A stretch of DNA of 63,083 nucleotides from Planctomyces sp. SH-PL62 (GTDB taxonomy: Bacteria; Planctomycetota; Planctomycetia; Planctomycetales; Planctomycetaceae): positions 1-63,083 of the forward strand of contig CAMDEA010000026.1 of the NCBI GenBank assembly GCA_945893045.1. The letters are read 5' to 3'. Below the pieces are notes generated by a model that made no database searches, had not been told where the DNA came from, and was given only the letters and a program-made list of their open reading frames with translations. Below are positions 27,678-37,578 of the stretch, piece after piece (the stretch's first letter is position 1; each line of letters starts with the position of its first letter). The position numbers and the translations under genes are program-made.

Positions 27678-30041
27678 TTAAACGCTTCCTCCGACCACCG
27701 ACTCGCACATCGTGTCACCGTCTTCGGGCATAACGAACGCAAAGTCTACCGAGCCAATTCTTCCAATCTCAGCCACCTTTCGGCACCATCTCTGAAGTTG
27801 GGCCGCACTGGCATAAGTATTGACGAAGACTTCGCCGATTCGAACTTCCGATCCATGAAACCTGGCAGACTCCAAAGCAATCACCGCAGGCAGAACCTGC
27901 TCTGTAGCGATGCGAAGTAATAAACCAGGGCTGCACGCATCAAACTGCATCAGCAGTTTTGTAAATGCGTCCTTCCAATTGAGCACGGGTTGCTCGATGC
28001 CACGAAACCTGATTCTGACTGGTGGTATACTCGAAAGTTTCCCTTTCCTTGGCGCGACGTGATCTGGCATGACGAACTCGAAATCATTCGGACCAATGTT
28101 CCCGATCTCTGCGACCTTTCCGCACCAATCTTGCAATTGGGCAGCACTGGCGTGCGTGTTGACGTAGACGTTCCCGATCTGTGTCTTCGATCGACGGAAC
28201 CGTTCTTCATTCATCGCGATTACGGCAGTCAAAGTCTGTTCCGTCGCGATGCGCAACAATAACCCCGGACTGCTCGCATCGAATTGCTTGAGCAATTTGA
28301 CGAACGCATCTTTCCAATTCGTGACGGGCTGCTGATCGTCACGAAACCGAATTCTCACGGGCGGAGTAATTGCTCGCTTCTCGTGTTCAATAGAAGTGGA
28401 CTCTCGGCCAACGTCGCTCCAAATCTTGAGTGCGCGCTGTGCGAGCGCACGACCCCGTTCGAGAATTGCATCTGGCGACCATCGCTCGACGTCGGCGAAG
28501 TGGCGATTCAATACGAAGTGACTGTTGGCGAAATCTCTTTGTTTGACCTCGTAGGGCTTGTTGGACAACTCGGCGTTGTATTTCGTCAGCGTCAGATTAC
28601 CGAGCGTGTGCAGCAGGTTTGACGAATGCTCCTCTGCTCCATCTCCGAGTTCTTGCTCCCACTCTGGAGTCAGCGTCTGTGGCAAAACATGCTCGATCTG
28701 CGCCCCAGAAAGTTCAGCCGGTTCTTTGTGATTGAACGAAAGCTCAAGCCTTTCGAGGATCAACCGAAGCCGGGCATTTTTCTCGGCGGTTGAATAGAGC
28801 GGTTCTGTCGCAAGCTTCGCAGAAAATGCTTCATCGTTCGGACAACGTGTGCCGCCTAATTGTTTGCGAAGTCCATCGACGAATGCCGGGCCAGCACCGC
28901 CAGCAGCATCAAACACCGGAGGCAGCATCCGCCGCAATTGGTTGGTAGGCATGTTGCAAATCAATCGACGGATCACGAACGATTCGAGCACGTCCAGTGT
29001 CTCAAGTACCTGCTCGTGACTGAGTGAGCCTGCGTCGTATGTGTCGAACACACGCAGCAAGAACGGGTACGCGACAGTGACCTTCAATCGACGAACGCGA
29101 TCAAGCCGCTCGGCCAGTGCATCGTCTGACTCTCGTTTCGAGTCGATAAATCTCGCGTAAAACATTCCGTGGCGGTGCAGATCGCGCAGGAATGCTTCGG
29201 CTTGTGCCGGCGTTGAATTCGCAAGCCGATCCTTGAGTTCAAAATAGACATCGGCCTCTTTGAGGATCTTCCCTTCCTTCATGAGATAGTGCCGCACGAA
29301 CTCTGTCAGGTCGTTGCCGAGCGCTTGTTGGATCGGCAGCCAGTACGTTGTGAAAAGGCGATCCTGATCACCGACATGCACGCGCATCAGAAGAAAGTTT
29401 CGGATCAGATCAGCGGGCGTGAGTTTCTCCCCTTTGGCATTGAGACTTTCAAAGATGAGATGCGGATTGTCATGGTCGTCGCAGGTAATGCCGACCAACG
29501 AAAGTCGATCAACAACCGCCAAGTGGATGGGATCGAGTTGATCGACCGTCAGTCGCTCCAGTCGAGACAAGAAGAATTGATAGCAGGTACGTAGCCGACC
29601 CTCCGGAATCTCCGTTTTCCAAATAATGGCACGAAACGCCGCGCGATCATCCTGCGTCGGGAGGACTTTCAGTCGTTCGTCGTTCTCCTCGTATGCGTTT
29701 TTCAAGTATTGACCGTCGATCCGGTCGCGAAGCTTGGCATCGCTCAGTAGTTCCGCCGAATCACGTATGGCCGCGAGAAGGACTTGAATGGTTGTGATTC
29801 GCTGTTGTCCGTCGATCAACAGCCATTTCCCGACCCCCTGCGGTACCGACTTCGCGGGAGTGGTCACTATCGAGCCGAAGAAATGCGGTCGGCCGTCGTC
29901 GTGCAGCGACTGGTCAACGACGTCAGTCCACAGCGTTTTCCACTGCTTTTCGGACCAGCTGTAGGGACGCTGAAAAAGCGGAACGACGTACTGCTTTGTG
30001 CCCTCAATCAACTGTCGGAGTTTAGTCTCAGATGCTTGCAT
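27678..30041 (-). CDS. DUF262/DUF1524 GmrSD-like nuclease with duplicated C-terminal module
   Basis: A 787-residue protein. The N-terminal DUF262 (ParB-like NTPase) contains FQRPYSW at 23-29 and DGQQR at 77-81. DUF1524 (HNH-like nuclease) lies near residues 440-520 with IEHVLPQ and LLHTLGNLTLTKYNAELSNK. This order is that of single-chain GmrSD type IV restriction enzymes, which cut modified phage DNA. Two tandem copies of an unassigned module of about 100 residues follow (near 557-660 and 672-775): each has PPVRIRFR, NWKDAF, LLLRIATEQ, ASAAQLQ and F-FVMP. The start at 30041 was chosen at MQASETKLRQLIEG, the family start. Defence is inferred; other DUF262 proteins have unknown roles. Confidence 0.9.
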   Translation of the reverse strand: MQASETKLRQLIEGTKQYVVPLFQRPYSWSEKQWKTLWTDVVDQSLHDDGRPHFFGSIVTTPAKSVPQGVGKWLLIDGQQRITTIQVLLAAIRDSAELLSDAKLRDRIDGQYLKNAYEENDERLKVLPTQDDRAAFRAIIWKTEIPEGRLRTCYQFFLSRLERLTVDQLDPIHLAVVDRLSLVGITCDDHDNPHLIFESLNAKGEKLTPADLIRNFLLMRVHVGDQDRLFTTYWLPIQQALGNDLTEFVRHYLMKEGKILKEADVYFELKDRLANSTPAQAEAFLRDLHRHGMFYARFIDSKRESDDALAERLDRVRRLKVTVAYPFLLRVFDTYDAGSLSHEQVLETLDVLESFVIRRLICNMPTNQLRRMLPPVFDAAGGAGPAFVDGLRKQLGGTRCPNDEAFSAKLATEPLYSTAEKNARLRLILERLELSFNHKEPAELSGAQIEHVLPQTLTPEWEQELGDGAEEHSSNLLHTLGNLTLTKYNAELSNKPYEVKQRDFANSHFVLNRHFADVERWSPDAILERGRALAQRALKIWSDVGRESTSIEHEKRAITPPVRIRFRDDQQPVTNWKDAFVKLLKQFDASSPGLLLRIATEQTLTAVIAMNEERFRRSKTQIGNVYVNTHASAAQLQDWCGKVAEIGNIGPNDFEFVMPDHVAPRKGKLSSIPPVRIRFRGIEQPVLNWKDAFTKLLMQFDACSPGLLLRIATEQVLPAVIALESARFHGSEVRIGEVFVNTYASAAQLQRWCRKVAEIGRIGSVDFAFVMPEDGDTMCESVVGGSV

Positions 30042-30146
30042 GGAATCCCTGGCGCAACAGAATGGCATCGACGAGTTGAACAACACCGCTATCTTCGTCG
30101 TCCACAACGGGAAAACAACTGTGTCGCGCAGGGCCAGAAGCGATCG

Positions 30147-31280
30147 TCACTTCGGCGGCCGGTTCGCATACGTTCGGCCCAGAACATCGACGATCGCTCG
30201 GCGGACTTCCAAGGGTTTGATCTGGTTGCCCTGGCGGTAAATCACTTTGCCGCCGGGGGCGATGAGGAGCGTGTATGGGACGGGGCCGTCCCAATCTTTG
30301 TCGAGCACGTCGGCAAACCGATCGCGACTGGGCAGGGTCGAAATGTAGTTCGTTCCGGCGACGTGTTTTTCGCGCAGGATTTTCAGCGCGGCGTCTTTCT
30401 GGTCGGGATCGTCCAGCGTGATCGTGACCAACTGGAAGTTGCGGCGGCGGTACATGCGGTTCATCGTGACGAACTCCGGCAACTCCGTGATGCAGGGACC
30501 GCACCAGCTCGCCCAGACATTGATTAGCAGCAACTTGTCGGTGTCGTTCTTGACCAGCTTGGTCAGCGCCGCCTCGTCGATGGTCTTCAACTCGACCGGC
30601 TCCTCGTCCCACTTTTTCAATGATGCTTCAGCCTCCGCCCGCTTCTCGGCCCACTTGGTCGAGCAGCCGAACGTGCGCGTCTTTTCGATCGGCACCGGCT
30701 TGCCCTCCAGCAAGGCGTCGAGTGCGTTGCGTGTGTCGTGGCTGGTGACGAGTTTCACGTCCGAGTCGTCGATGCGTCCGACGTAGCGCAGCTTCCGCTC
30801 GTGGTCAAAGAGAAACACTTGCGGCGTGGCGACCACTCCGTAGGCCAACGAAGTCTTCTGTGTCTCGCCGTCGTACAGGTACGGGAAGGCGAATTGTCGC
30901 TCTTTCGCCCGCAGCTTCATGTCTTCGAGCGAGTCGCCGACATCGGTGTAGCCCAGCTCATCCAGACGCACCGCCTGATCATCGTTCGGCGAGATAGCGA
31001 CCAGTGCGACCCCTTTGTCTTTGTAGTCGGCATGCAGCTTGATGATTCGCGATTCGTAAGCCTGCGCGGTCGGGCAGTGATTGCAGGTGAAGACGATCAA
31101 CAGCAGTCGCGAGTCTGCAAAGCTCTTCAACGAGTACGGCTTGTCATCGACCCCCGGCAACTCGAAATCCGGAGCACGATCGCCGATGGCCAGCGATTTG
31201 AAGCCGGGCGGATCGGCAAAGGCTTGAGTCGGCGTTGTCTGAGTCAGTAAGACGATGAGCGCGAGCGAGGCGAGACGCAT
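30147..31280 (-). CDS. Exported double-redoxin (AhpC/TSA-like plus thioredoxin-like) protein
   Basis: A 377-residue exported protein with two thioredoxin-fold domains. The signal peptide is RLASLALIVLLTQTTPTQAFA. Domain 1 (residues about 30-190) is a redoxin, APDFELPGVDDKPYSLKSF, with a single-Cys-containing motif TCNHCPTAQAY. Domain 2 (about 240-375) is TlpA/ResA-like with the redox motif WASWCGPCITELPEF. A role in extracytoplasmic disulfide or peroxide reduction is likely. GGAG lies about 9 nt before the ATG at 31280. It probably forms a transcription unit with the squalene-cyclase-fold gene upstream (42-bp gap). Confidence 0.9.
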   Translation of the reverse strand: MRLASLALIVLLTQTTPTQAFADPPGFKSLAIGDRAPDFELPGVDDKPYSLKSFADSRLLLIVFTCNHCPTAQAYESRIIKLHADYKDKGVALVAISPNDDQAVRLDELGYTDVGDSLEDMKLRAKERQFAFPYLYDGETQKTSLAYGVVATPQVFLFDHERKLRYVGRIDDSDVKLVTSHDTRNALDALLEGKPVPIEKTRTFGCSTKWAEKRAEAEASLKKWDEEPVELKTIDEAALTKLVKNDTDKLLLINVWASWCGPCITELPEFVTMNRMYRRRNFQLVTITLDDPDQKDAALKILREKHVAGTNYISTLPSRDRFADVLDKDWDGPVPYTLLIAPGGKVIYRQGNQIKPLEVRRAIVDVLGRTYANRPPK

Positions 31281-31322
31281 GGGACAGTCTCCAGATTGCG
31301 AGCCGAACAACAGAGCCAGTAG

Positions 31323-32312
31323 CTAGCGCTTTGATGTTACCAACCCCAGGACGGCCCACGCGCTACCGGCACCAGTGATGGGGACGAGGTATTTCGTGCC
31401 TTCGCCTCCGGGTTTGGTCGGGCGCGAAGTCATCGGCCAGGAGCCGTCTTCGCGTTGCGTCTTGATGAGGAAGGCTTGGCCGCGCGCGATCACAGGCTCG
31501 GCGGGTTTGAGGCCCGCGTGGGACAGAGCATACAGCGCTTGACCGGTGGCCCAGGCGTCGCTCGCCATGTCCGGCGATTGGCTCCAGCCTCCGTCGGTGT
31601 TTTGTCGTTCGCGGATGCGTTGGATCAGCGGCTCTCGTTCTTGGACGGGGCGGTTCAGTCGCTGCCACAGGACCAGACGTATGGCGATCGACTGCGGGTC
31701 GTCATCGGTCTTCGTGGCGGTGAGCCACTGCACGGCCTTGTCACGCACAGCTTTCGCCGAGTCGTCGCCCGCGGCGGCGGCAGGCAGCAGGGCCAGAGTT
31801 GCCAGCGCGGTCATGCTCTCGTCGGAATTGCCAAAGATCGGCGGCCGAGTTTCGGGCCACGAGGCCCACGCTCCGCTCTCGGTCTGATCGCTTTTGACCG
31901 TCTCCAAGAGTCGCTTCAGGCCGGCTTGCGAGACAGCGTCCGGTTCGGCATCCGCGCCCAGTGCGAGCGCGAACCACACCGGCTTTGTATTGAGCGCTTT
32001 GGGAATGCCGGCGGGTCGCGGCAGACTGGTCTTGCCGTCTCCCGACTCGGCGACCCATTTCGTCATCTCGGTCAGCACTGGCTCATCAACGGAGCGACCA
32101 TGCTGTTTAGCCTCACGCATCGCCCAAGCCACAAGCGCGGCGTGGTGACAAGAGGCGCAGTTGTGCTCCTTCTTCCAAGCCAGCGCATCCTTGGCCAAGA
32201 AGGCGAGGCCGCGATCAATTGTGGCACCGACTCCGGAAGGTTTGTCTCCAACTTCCTGAGCCGATGCCGTCCCGGAAAGAACTGCCACGAGGATGACGAA
32301 AAGGGATCGCAT
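31323..32312 (-). CDS. Secreted prenyltransferase/squalene-cyclase-fold protein with CxxCH motif
   Basis: A 329-residue exported alpha/alpha-barrel-type protein. The signal peptide is LFVILVAVLSGTASA (cut before QEVG). Right after the first helix comes WKKEHNCASCHHAALVAWAM, whose CASCH matches a c-type heme attachment motif. Repeated helical units with the QW-like pattern follow (NTDGGWSQSPDMASDAWATG, TQREDGSWPMTSRP), the signature of squalene-cyclase/prenyltransferase repeats. No terpene-cyclase DxDD motif was seen. The catalytic role is unknown; it may be an electron-transfer or binding protein. Confidence 0.85.
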   Translation of the reverse strand: MRSLFVILVAVLSGTASAQEVGDKPSGVGATIDRGLAFLAKDALAWKKEHNCASCHHAALVAWAMREAKQHGRSVDEPVLTEMTKWVAESGDGKTSLPRPAGIPKALNTKPVWFALALGADAEPDAVSQAGLKRLLETVKSDQTESGAWASWPETRPPIFGNSDESMTALATLALLPAAAAGDDSAKAVRDKAVQWLTATKTDDDPQSIAIRLVLWQRLNRPVQEREPLIQRIRERQNTDGGWSQSPDMASDAWATGQALYALSHAGLKPAEPVIARGQAFLIKTQREDGSWPMTSRPTKPGGEGTKYLVPITGAGSAWAVLGLVTSKR

Positions 32313-32321
32313 GTTGCTCCA

Positions 32322-32401
32322 GTAGGTCAGCCTTTCCAGGCTGACCAGATCAAAGTTTGGCGTCAAATGACATTCGGGTCAGGCTGGAAAGCCTGACCTA
32401 C
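32322..32401. repeat. Inverted repeat of two covarying GGTCAGCCT hairpins
   Basis: Arms 32322-32346 and 32377-32401. Each is a perfect 9-bp hairpin: left stem GGTCAGCCT/AGGCTGACC with loop TTCC, right stem GGTCAGGCT/AGCCTGACC with loop GGAA. The arms differ by two substitutions that form one swapped C-G to G-C pair. Related to 7955-8015. Confidence 0.9.
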
Positions 32402-32406
32402 GGGCT

Positions 32407-33522
32407 TCAAATCGTCAGCCAGCGATCGCGCGAGGCGACCTCCCATTGATCGACGAGTTCTCCGCCTGCGATCACGAAGATCGCTCGATGCAACGCACAC
32501 GTCGGGCAGACGTGACGCGGGATCGCCAACAATTCGTCGCCTGGTTGAAACTCGTTGGCGCGGGATGTTTCCAAAACGAGATGCTCTTCGTTTTGCAGCA
32601 CCTGTTTGGCGTCCGGCAGATCGGGAAACATCACTCGCTGACCAGCGGGCGGATCGGACGCGACCGCCTTATAGCCCAAGTCCAACGTGATGCGATTCGC
32701 GGCCGGCCGGCTGACGACGCGCGTCAGCATTACGGCTGCAGGAGGGAACACCAGATCGGGGAAGTGCTCGGAGTAGCCGACATCGTTGAGCACACAGGTG
32801 CCGGGGCTGAGTTCAATCGTGGGGTCGTCCATTTCGGCGTAGATCGGGAACGAGGCGGTTCCGCCGCAGACCATGCGCGGAACCGATTGGCCTGACGCAA
32901 CCAAGTTGTCGCGGAACACTCGCACCTTGTCGAACTCGGCCAACACGGCGACTCGGCGGTCGTCGCGAGAGAGTTGATGTTGATGTCCGTCGTAGACATG
33001 AAAGCCCCCCGGCTTCAGTCCGCGAGTCGCGGCGATCTGACGATAAAGCTCGGCTGCGTGCGAGCCGACCGGGACTCCCGTGCGATGCTGGCCGACGTCG
33101 ATATCAAGCAGTACGTCGATACGTCGCCCGACTGTGTCCATCGCTTCGCCCAACGACGCGATGCCGCGCGGATGATCGGCCGTGACAGACAACGTCACGT
33201 CGGGAAACTGCTTCACGAATTCGACCGCGCGGCGCAGGTTCGGGCCGACGAGGTTGTACGCCAGGAAGATGTCTTTGATGCCGACGCTCGCCAGCATCTC
33301 AGCCTCGGCGAACGTCGCGCACTTGTGCTTGACGATGCCAAGCTCCAATTCCATGCGGGCGATCTCGCGCGTCTTGTGCGTCTTGCAATGCGGACGCAGC
33401 CGCTCCGGCCGCTTGGCAATCTCGATCATCCGCCGCAGGTTGTCTTCGAGCAGTTCGCGAAACACGACCAGTGCGGGGGTGATGATCTGGCTGGTATCGG
33501 CGATGCGGTAGCGCGGGTCCAT
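32407..33522 (-). CDS. D-threonine aldolase/D-serine dehydratase-like PLP enzyme
   Basis: A 371-residue fold-type III PLP enzyme. The N-terminal alanine-racemase-like barrel carries the PLP Lys in LRPHCKTHKT (residue about 53), VDVLLDIDVGQHRTGVP-like and YDGHQHQ. The C-terminal part has the DSD1-type Zn site with His and Cys in PRHVCPTCALHRAIFVI. It is expected to cleave D-threonine or D-beta-hydroxy amino acids, or to dehydrate D-serine. The start at 33522 has GGAG 8 nt upstream; the longer frame reads through an inverted repeat. It follows PolX in the same direction. Confidence 0.9.
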   Translation of the reverse strand: MDPRYRIADTSQIITPALVVFRELLEDNLRRMIEIAKRPERLRPHCKTHKTREIARMELELGIVKHKCATFAEAEMLASVGIKDIFLAYNLVGPNLRRAVEFVKQFPDVTLSVTADHPRGIASLGEAMDTVGRRIDVLLDIDVGQHRTGVPVGSHAAELYRQIAATRGLKPGGFHVYDGHQHQLSRDDRRVAVLAEFDKVRVFRDNLVASGQSVPRMVCGGTASFPIYAEMDDPTIELSPGTCVLNDVGYSEHFPDLVFPPAAVMLTRVVSRPAANRITLDLGYKAVASDPPAGQRVMFPDLPDAKQVLQNEEHLVLETSRANEFQPGDELLAIPRHVCPTCALHRAIFVIAGGELVDQWEVASRDRWLTI

Positions 33523-33559
33523 GAGCGTGTCTCCGGTGATGTCGCAGGGGAAAGTGAGA

Positions 33560-33629
33560 TAACGGCCATCGGCTTTCGGCACACGGCTTCCGGCCGAAAG
33601 CCGTTGGTCGATTGCCGAAAGCCGTTGTC
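33560..33629. repeat. Imperfect inverted repeat (GGCTTTCGGC family)
   Basis: It holds three copies of CCGAAAGCCG or its complement (GGCTTTCGGC, then CCGGCCGAAAGCCGTTGG, then GCCGAAAGCCGTTG) within 70 bp between the D-threonine aldolase start and the PolX stop. It shares words with 36364-36449 and 11464-11558. Confidence 0.7.
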
Positions 33630-35342
33630 TCAACTCAGCAGCTTTTGAAATTCCTTCAGCGTTCGAGTGTTCGCGACGTCGTTCGCTTCCAGCCCCGCTC
33701 GGCGAGCTTGGAAGATGCCGTACTGCATGACGTCGAAGCCGGCCGTGCTGTGAGCGTCGGTGTTAATGACGATCGGGATGCCTCGGTCCTTCGCGGCGGC
33801 GGCGTGGATGTCGTCCAGATCGAGCCGGCTGGGATGCGCGTTGATCTCCAACCAGGTGCCGTGATCGGCAGCGGCTTTGAGGACGTCTTCAAAAGTCAGG
33901 TCCGCTCCCGGTCGCTGATTGACTAGGCGGCCGGTCAGGTGACCGATCGCATCGACGTGCGGATTGCGGATCGCGTTGAGCAGCCGCTTGTCGATTTGCT
34001 CGCGCGGTTGTTTCAACCCGTAGTGCAACACGGCGAGCACCCAATCGGCTTCGGCCAGCACGTCATCCGGCAGATCCATCGTCGCGTCTTCAAGAATGTC
34101 GCACTCGATCCCCTTCAGAATCTCGATGCCGCTGATTTCAGCGCGGACCTTGTCGATGGCTTTCCAGTGTGCTCGCAGGCGGTCGGCGTCGAGTCCGTTC
34201 GCCATCGTGACTCGCTTCGAGTGATCGGTGATCGCGATGTATTTCAGGCCGCGCGCCTTCGCGGCTTCGGCCATCTCGCGGATCGAGTTCATGCCGTCGG
34301 TCGCCGTCGTGTGCATGTGCAAATCGCCGCGAATGTCTTCGAGTTCGATCAGCTTCGGCAGTGTCCCCGCTTCGGCTCGTTCGATCTCGCCACGATTCTC
34401 TCGCAACTCCGGCGGAATCCACGGCAATCCGACAGCAGCGTAGACCTCTTTCTCGGTGCGGCTCGCGACCAGTTCGTCACCGCGAAACAGGCCGTACTCG
34501 TTGAGCTTCAAGCCACGTTCTTGAGCGCGGCGGCGGATCACGATGTTGTGCTCTTTCGAGCCGGTGAAATACTGCGAGGCCGCGCCGAATGATTCGTCGG
34601 GGACGACTCGCAGATCGAGTTCCAATCCCGATCGCAGTCGCACGCGCTGCTTCGTGTCGCCGCGAGCCAGCACTTTCACCACCAGCGGATTCGCCGCCAG
34701 CCGGTCCATCGCGGCGTTGTGATCGGACGACGTGACCAGCACGTCGAGATCGCCGACCGTCTCCTTGCGACGCCGGCAACTTCCCGCGACCGTCGCTTGC
34801 GTGATGCTGCTGAGTTGCTGCAAGTCGGCGACGATCGCGTCCGCTTCGACCTTCGCATCGGCGAGGAAAACTCGCTGACCCGCCTCGGCCACGATCGCGA
34901 GTCCTTCGAGGATCGACTGCTCGGTCTTCTTGCCGAAGCCTTTGAGTTCCGCGATGCGGCCATGCTCGGCCGCCTGCTTGAGCGCGTCGAGCGTTTCGAG
35001 GCCCAGCTCTTTGAACAGCGCGGCGACCTTCTTCGGGCCGAGTCCCGGAATGCGGAGCATCTGCACGACACCGGGCGGGATCTTCGCTTTCAAGTCCTCC
35101 AACTGCGGCAACTGACCGGTACGAACGATGACGACGATCTTGTCGGCGAGATCTTTGCCGATCCCTTCGAGTTGCAGCAGCTCAGCCGGGTCGCGCGCGA
35201 CCATTGCCGCCACGTCGGCCGACAGCGCTTCGACCGTTCGGGCGGCGTTGCGGTACGCTCGCACGCGGAACGGGTTCGCGGCGTCGAGCTCCAACAGGTC
35301 GGCGAGGTCTTCAAACAGGCGTCCGACTTCGGCGTTCTGCAT
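33630..35342 (-). CDS. polX: PolX family DNA polymerase/PHP phosphoesterase
   Basis: A 570-residue DNA-repair polymerase. Helix-hairpin-helix segments are at about 50-65 and 90-110 ([17 protein letters not shown]). The Pol X catalytic site shows [16 protein letters not shown] (the metal-binding DxD). The C-terminal PHP domain is intact: [48 protein letters not shown] and NTDAHST. The combination is the bacterial PolX used in gap-filling repair, with 3'-5' exonuclease or AP activity from PHP. Only 3 bp separate its start from the upstream aquaporin stop, so they share a transcript. Confidence 0.96.
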   Translation of the reverse strand: MQNAEVGRLFEDLADLLELDAANPFRVRAYRNAARTVEALSADVAAMVARDPAELLQLEGIGKDLADKIVVIVRTGQLPQLEDLKAKIPPGVVQMLRIPGLGPKKVAALFKELGLETLDALKQAAEHGRIAELKGFGKKTEQSILEGLAIVAEAGQRVFLADAKVEADAIVADLQQLSSITQATVAGSCRRRKETVGDLDVLVTSSDHNAAMDRLAANPLVVKVLARGDTKQRVRLRSGLELDLRVVPDESFGAASQYFTGSKEHNIVIRRRAQERGLKLNEYGLFRGDELVASRTEKEVYAAVGLPWIPPELRENRGEIERAEAGTLPKLIELEDIRGDLHMHTTATDGMNSIREMAEAAKARGLKYIAITDHSKRVTMANGLDADRLRAHWKAIDKVRAEISGIEILKGIECDILEDATMDLPDDVLAEADWVLAVLHYGLKQPREQIDKRLLNAIRNPHVDAIGHLTGRLVNQRPGADLTFEDVLKAAADHGTWLEINAHPSRLDLDDIHAAAAKDRGIPIVINTDAHSTAGFDVMQYGIFQARRAGLEANDVANTRTLKEFQKLLS

Positions 35343-35345
35343 GGC

Positions 35346-35987
<642 letters not shown>

Positions 35988-36344
35988 TCAAGATTCCGAG
36001 AGCGTCCGGCGGTACGAGAACACCGCACTCGCCAGACGATCCAAAGTTTCCAACAAATCAGCAACCAACTCCGCCTTGGTGATCCCCAACTCGACGGCGA
36101 ATTCGATTCCGGACGTGATCTCTTTCAAGCCTTGATACGCTCCATCGAATTCATGAGCACACCCAGCCGCCGATTCGGTCGAGATGCCGGCGACGATTTT
36201 CGTGCGGACTCGCACCGCCACACGTTTGATGTCGGCCCCGAGCGCGTACTGATCGTTCGTTGGCAACGACATTCCAAACCGATAGCTGCGGACCAGCGCT
36301 TTCACGAGGTCATCCCAGAACGTGAGGTTCGTGTAGTTGCGCAT
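35988..36344 (-). CDS. Four-helix bundle protein (S23/IVP family)
   Basis: A 118-residue helical protein: LTFWDDLVKALVRSYRFGMS, AGCAHEFDGAYQGLKEITSG and ELVADLLETLDRLASAVFSY match the four-helix bundle/23S rRNA intervening-sequence protein family, whose biological role is unclear. The start at 36344 (MRNYTNLTFW) has GGGAA about 9 nt upstream. It is a free-standing gene, not in an rRNA spacer. It lies 18 bp upstream of the aquaporin gene in the same direction. Confidence 0.85.
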   Translation of the reverse strand: MRNYTNLTFWDDLVKALVRSYRFGMSLPTNDQYALGADIKRVAVRVRTKIVAGISTESAAGCAHEFDGAYQGLKEITSGIEFAVELGITKAELVADLLETLDRLASAVFSYRRTLSES

Positions 36345-36363
36345 GATCGATTCCCAATTCAGA

Positions 36364-36449
36364 AAAACGGTATCACGGCTGTCGGCCATCGGCTGACGGC
36401 TTCCGGCCGAAAGCCGTTCGCCGTCAGCCGATGGCCGTTATACCGTTTT
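36364..36449. repeat. Long inverted repeat, AAAACGGTAT ends
   Basis: Arms pair at 36364-36373/36440-36449 (10 bp perfect) and at 36384-36400/36420-36436 (17 bp perfect, GGCCATCGGCTGACGGC). The stop codon of the NHL-like gene (36438-36440) lies within the right arm. Same family as 11464-11558. Confidence 0.88.
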
Positions 36450-37523
36450 CTTCAGCTTCGAGATGCGTCCCGTCCCAACCCACTCGGCAACAAAAATGCT
36501 GCCGTCGGCCGCGAAGCAGGCGTCATGCGGATGCACGAACTTGCCGTCGATCCACTTCGACTTGTCGCCGCGAATCTGACCGCCGTCCTTCGCGGTGACG
36601 CGAGCCACATCCTCACCCAACCGAGCCACCACTTCGTTCTTCTCGTTGAGCAGCGTGACGCGAGCGTGCAGTTCGGGAATGCAGAGCAAGTTCTTCCAAG
36701 TCTCGGCATTGGCCGGCAGGCCGAAGCCCTTGATTGTTTCGAGATACTTGCCGTCCATCGAGAAGTATTGCAACGTGTGATGAGCACGATCGCAGACGAC
36801 GATCGACGGCGTGCGGCCTTCCCGTTTGTCGATCCACACTCCGTGCGGCGTTCGGAACTTCCCTTCGCTGTCGCCGACACCGCCGAAGCAACTGACCCAC
36901 TTGGCGTCTTTGTTGTAGCGGTGGCAGTAGGAGGCTCCGTAACCGTCGATTAACAAGAATCCGCCGTCATCGAGGAACGCGAAGTTTGTCGGCAGGAACC
37001 GATTCGGCCCCCACACCTTGTCCCGTTCCGGGCGGTCTTCCGGCCGAGTGTTCTCGCCCGGCGCATAAACTCCCGACTCCATCGGCGCGTATTGTTGCCA
37101 GATGATCCCGCCTTTGAGATCCATCTTGGCGAACGTCTTGAGATGCTGGTACGCGCAGACGTAGAGAAACTCTTCGCTCCCCTCTTGGCGAATCTCGATC
37201 CCATGTCCGCCACCTTGAAACTGAGCACCGAAGGCACGAATGAATTTGCCTTCGGGATCGAACACGAAGATCGAGGGGTGATCTTTCAGATCGGCGCGCC
37301 CTTCGTGGATGACATAGAGGTTGCCTGACTGATCGACGGCGACGTTGTGCGTCGTCTGCCAAGTGTATTTTTCGGGAAGCTGCGGCCACTCGTGCTGGAC
37401 TTCGAAGCGATGCTCCCCTTCGCCGACGATCAAGGGCTTGTCGGTCTTGCTGGCGGTAACGACGGCCGGAGCCGCAACGATCGCGGCGGCGGTGGACAGA
37501 AATTGGCGGCGTGACAACGGCAT
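36438..37523 (-). CDS. Tat-exported NHL-repeat beta-propeller protein
   Basis: A 361-residue exported protein. The leader LSRRQFLSTAAAIVAAPAVV is twin-arginine type; AAGGAA lies 6-7 nt before the ATG at 37523. Blades typical of NHL/peptidylglycine-lyase-like propellers follow: HNVAVDQSGNLYVIHEG, IFVFDPEGKFIRAFGAQFQG, RTPHGVWIDKREGRTPSIVV, VHPHDACFAADGSIFVAEWV. The HG and PHG/PHD positions suggest a metal-binding centre. Its last residues (KTV-stop) are encoded inside an inverted-repeat arm. The partner is unknown; the neighbouring esterase is also exported. Confidence 0.87.
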   Translation of the reverse strand: MPLSRRQFLSTAAAIVAAPAVVTASKTDKPLIVGEGEHRFEVQHEWPQLPEKYTWQTTHNVAVDQSGNLYVIHEGRADLKDHPSIFVFDPEGKFIRAFGAQFQGGGHGIEIRQEGSEEFLYVCAYQHLKTFAKMDLKGGIIWQQYAPMESGVYAPGENTRPEDRPERDKVWGPNRFLPTNFAFLDDGGFLLIDGYGASYCHRYNKDAKWVSCFGGVGDSEGKFRTPHGVWIDKREGRTPSIVVCDRAHHTLQYFSMDGKYLETIKGFGLPANAETWKNLLCIPELHARVTLLNEKNEVVARLGEDVARVTAKDGGQIRGDKSKWIDGKFVHPHDACFAADGSIFVAEWVGTGRISKLKKTV

Positions 37524-37556
37524 GATCGGTTCCTTCAAGAAATCGAAACGTGGTAG

Positions 37557-37577
37557 CCACGCTCGCCAAGAGCGTGG
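37557..37577. repeat. Single short hairpin CCACGCTC/GAGCGTGG
   Basis: An 8-bp perfect stem with loop GCCAA, located between the esterase stop (37579) and the NHL gene start. It resembles a single unit of the CCA...TGG hairpin superfamily. It may be a half element or a weak terminator. Confidence 0.6.
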
Positions 37578-37578
37578 G

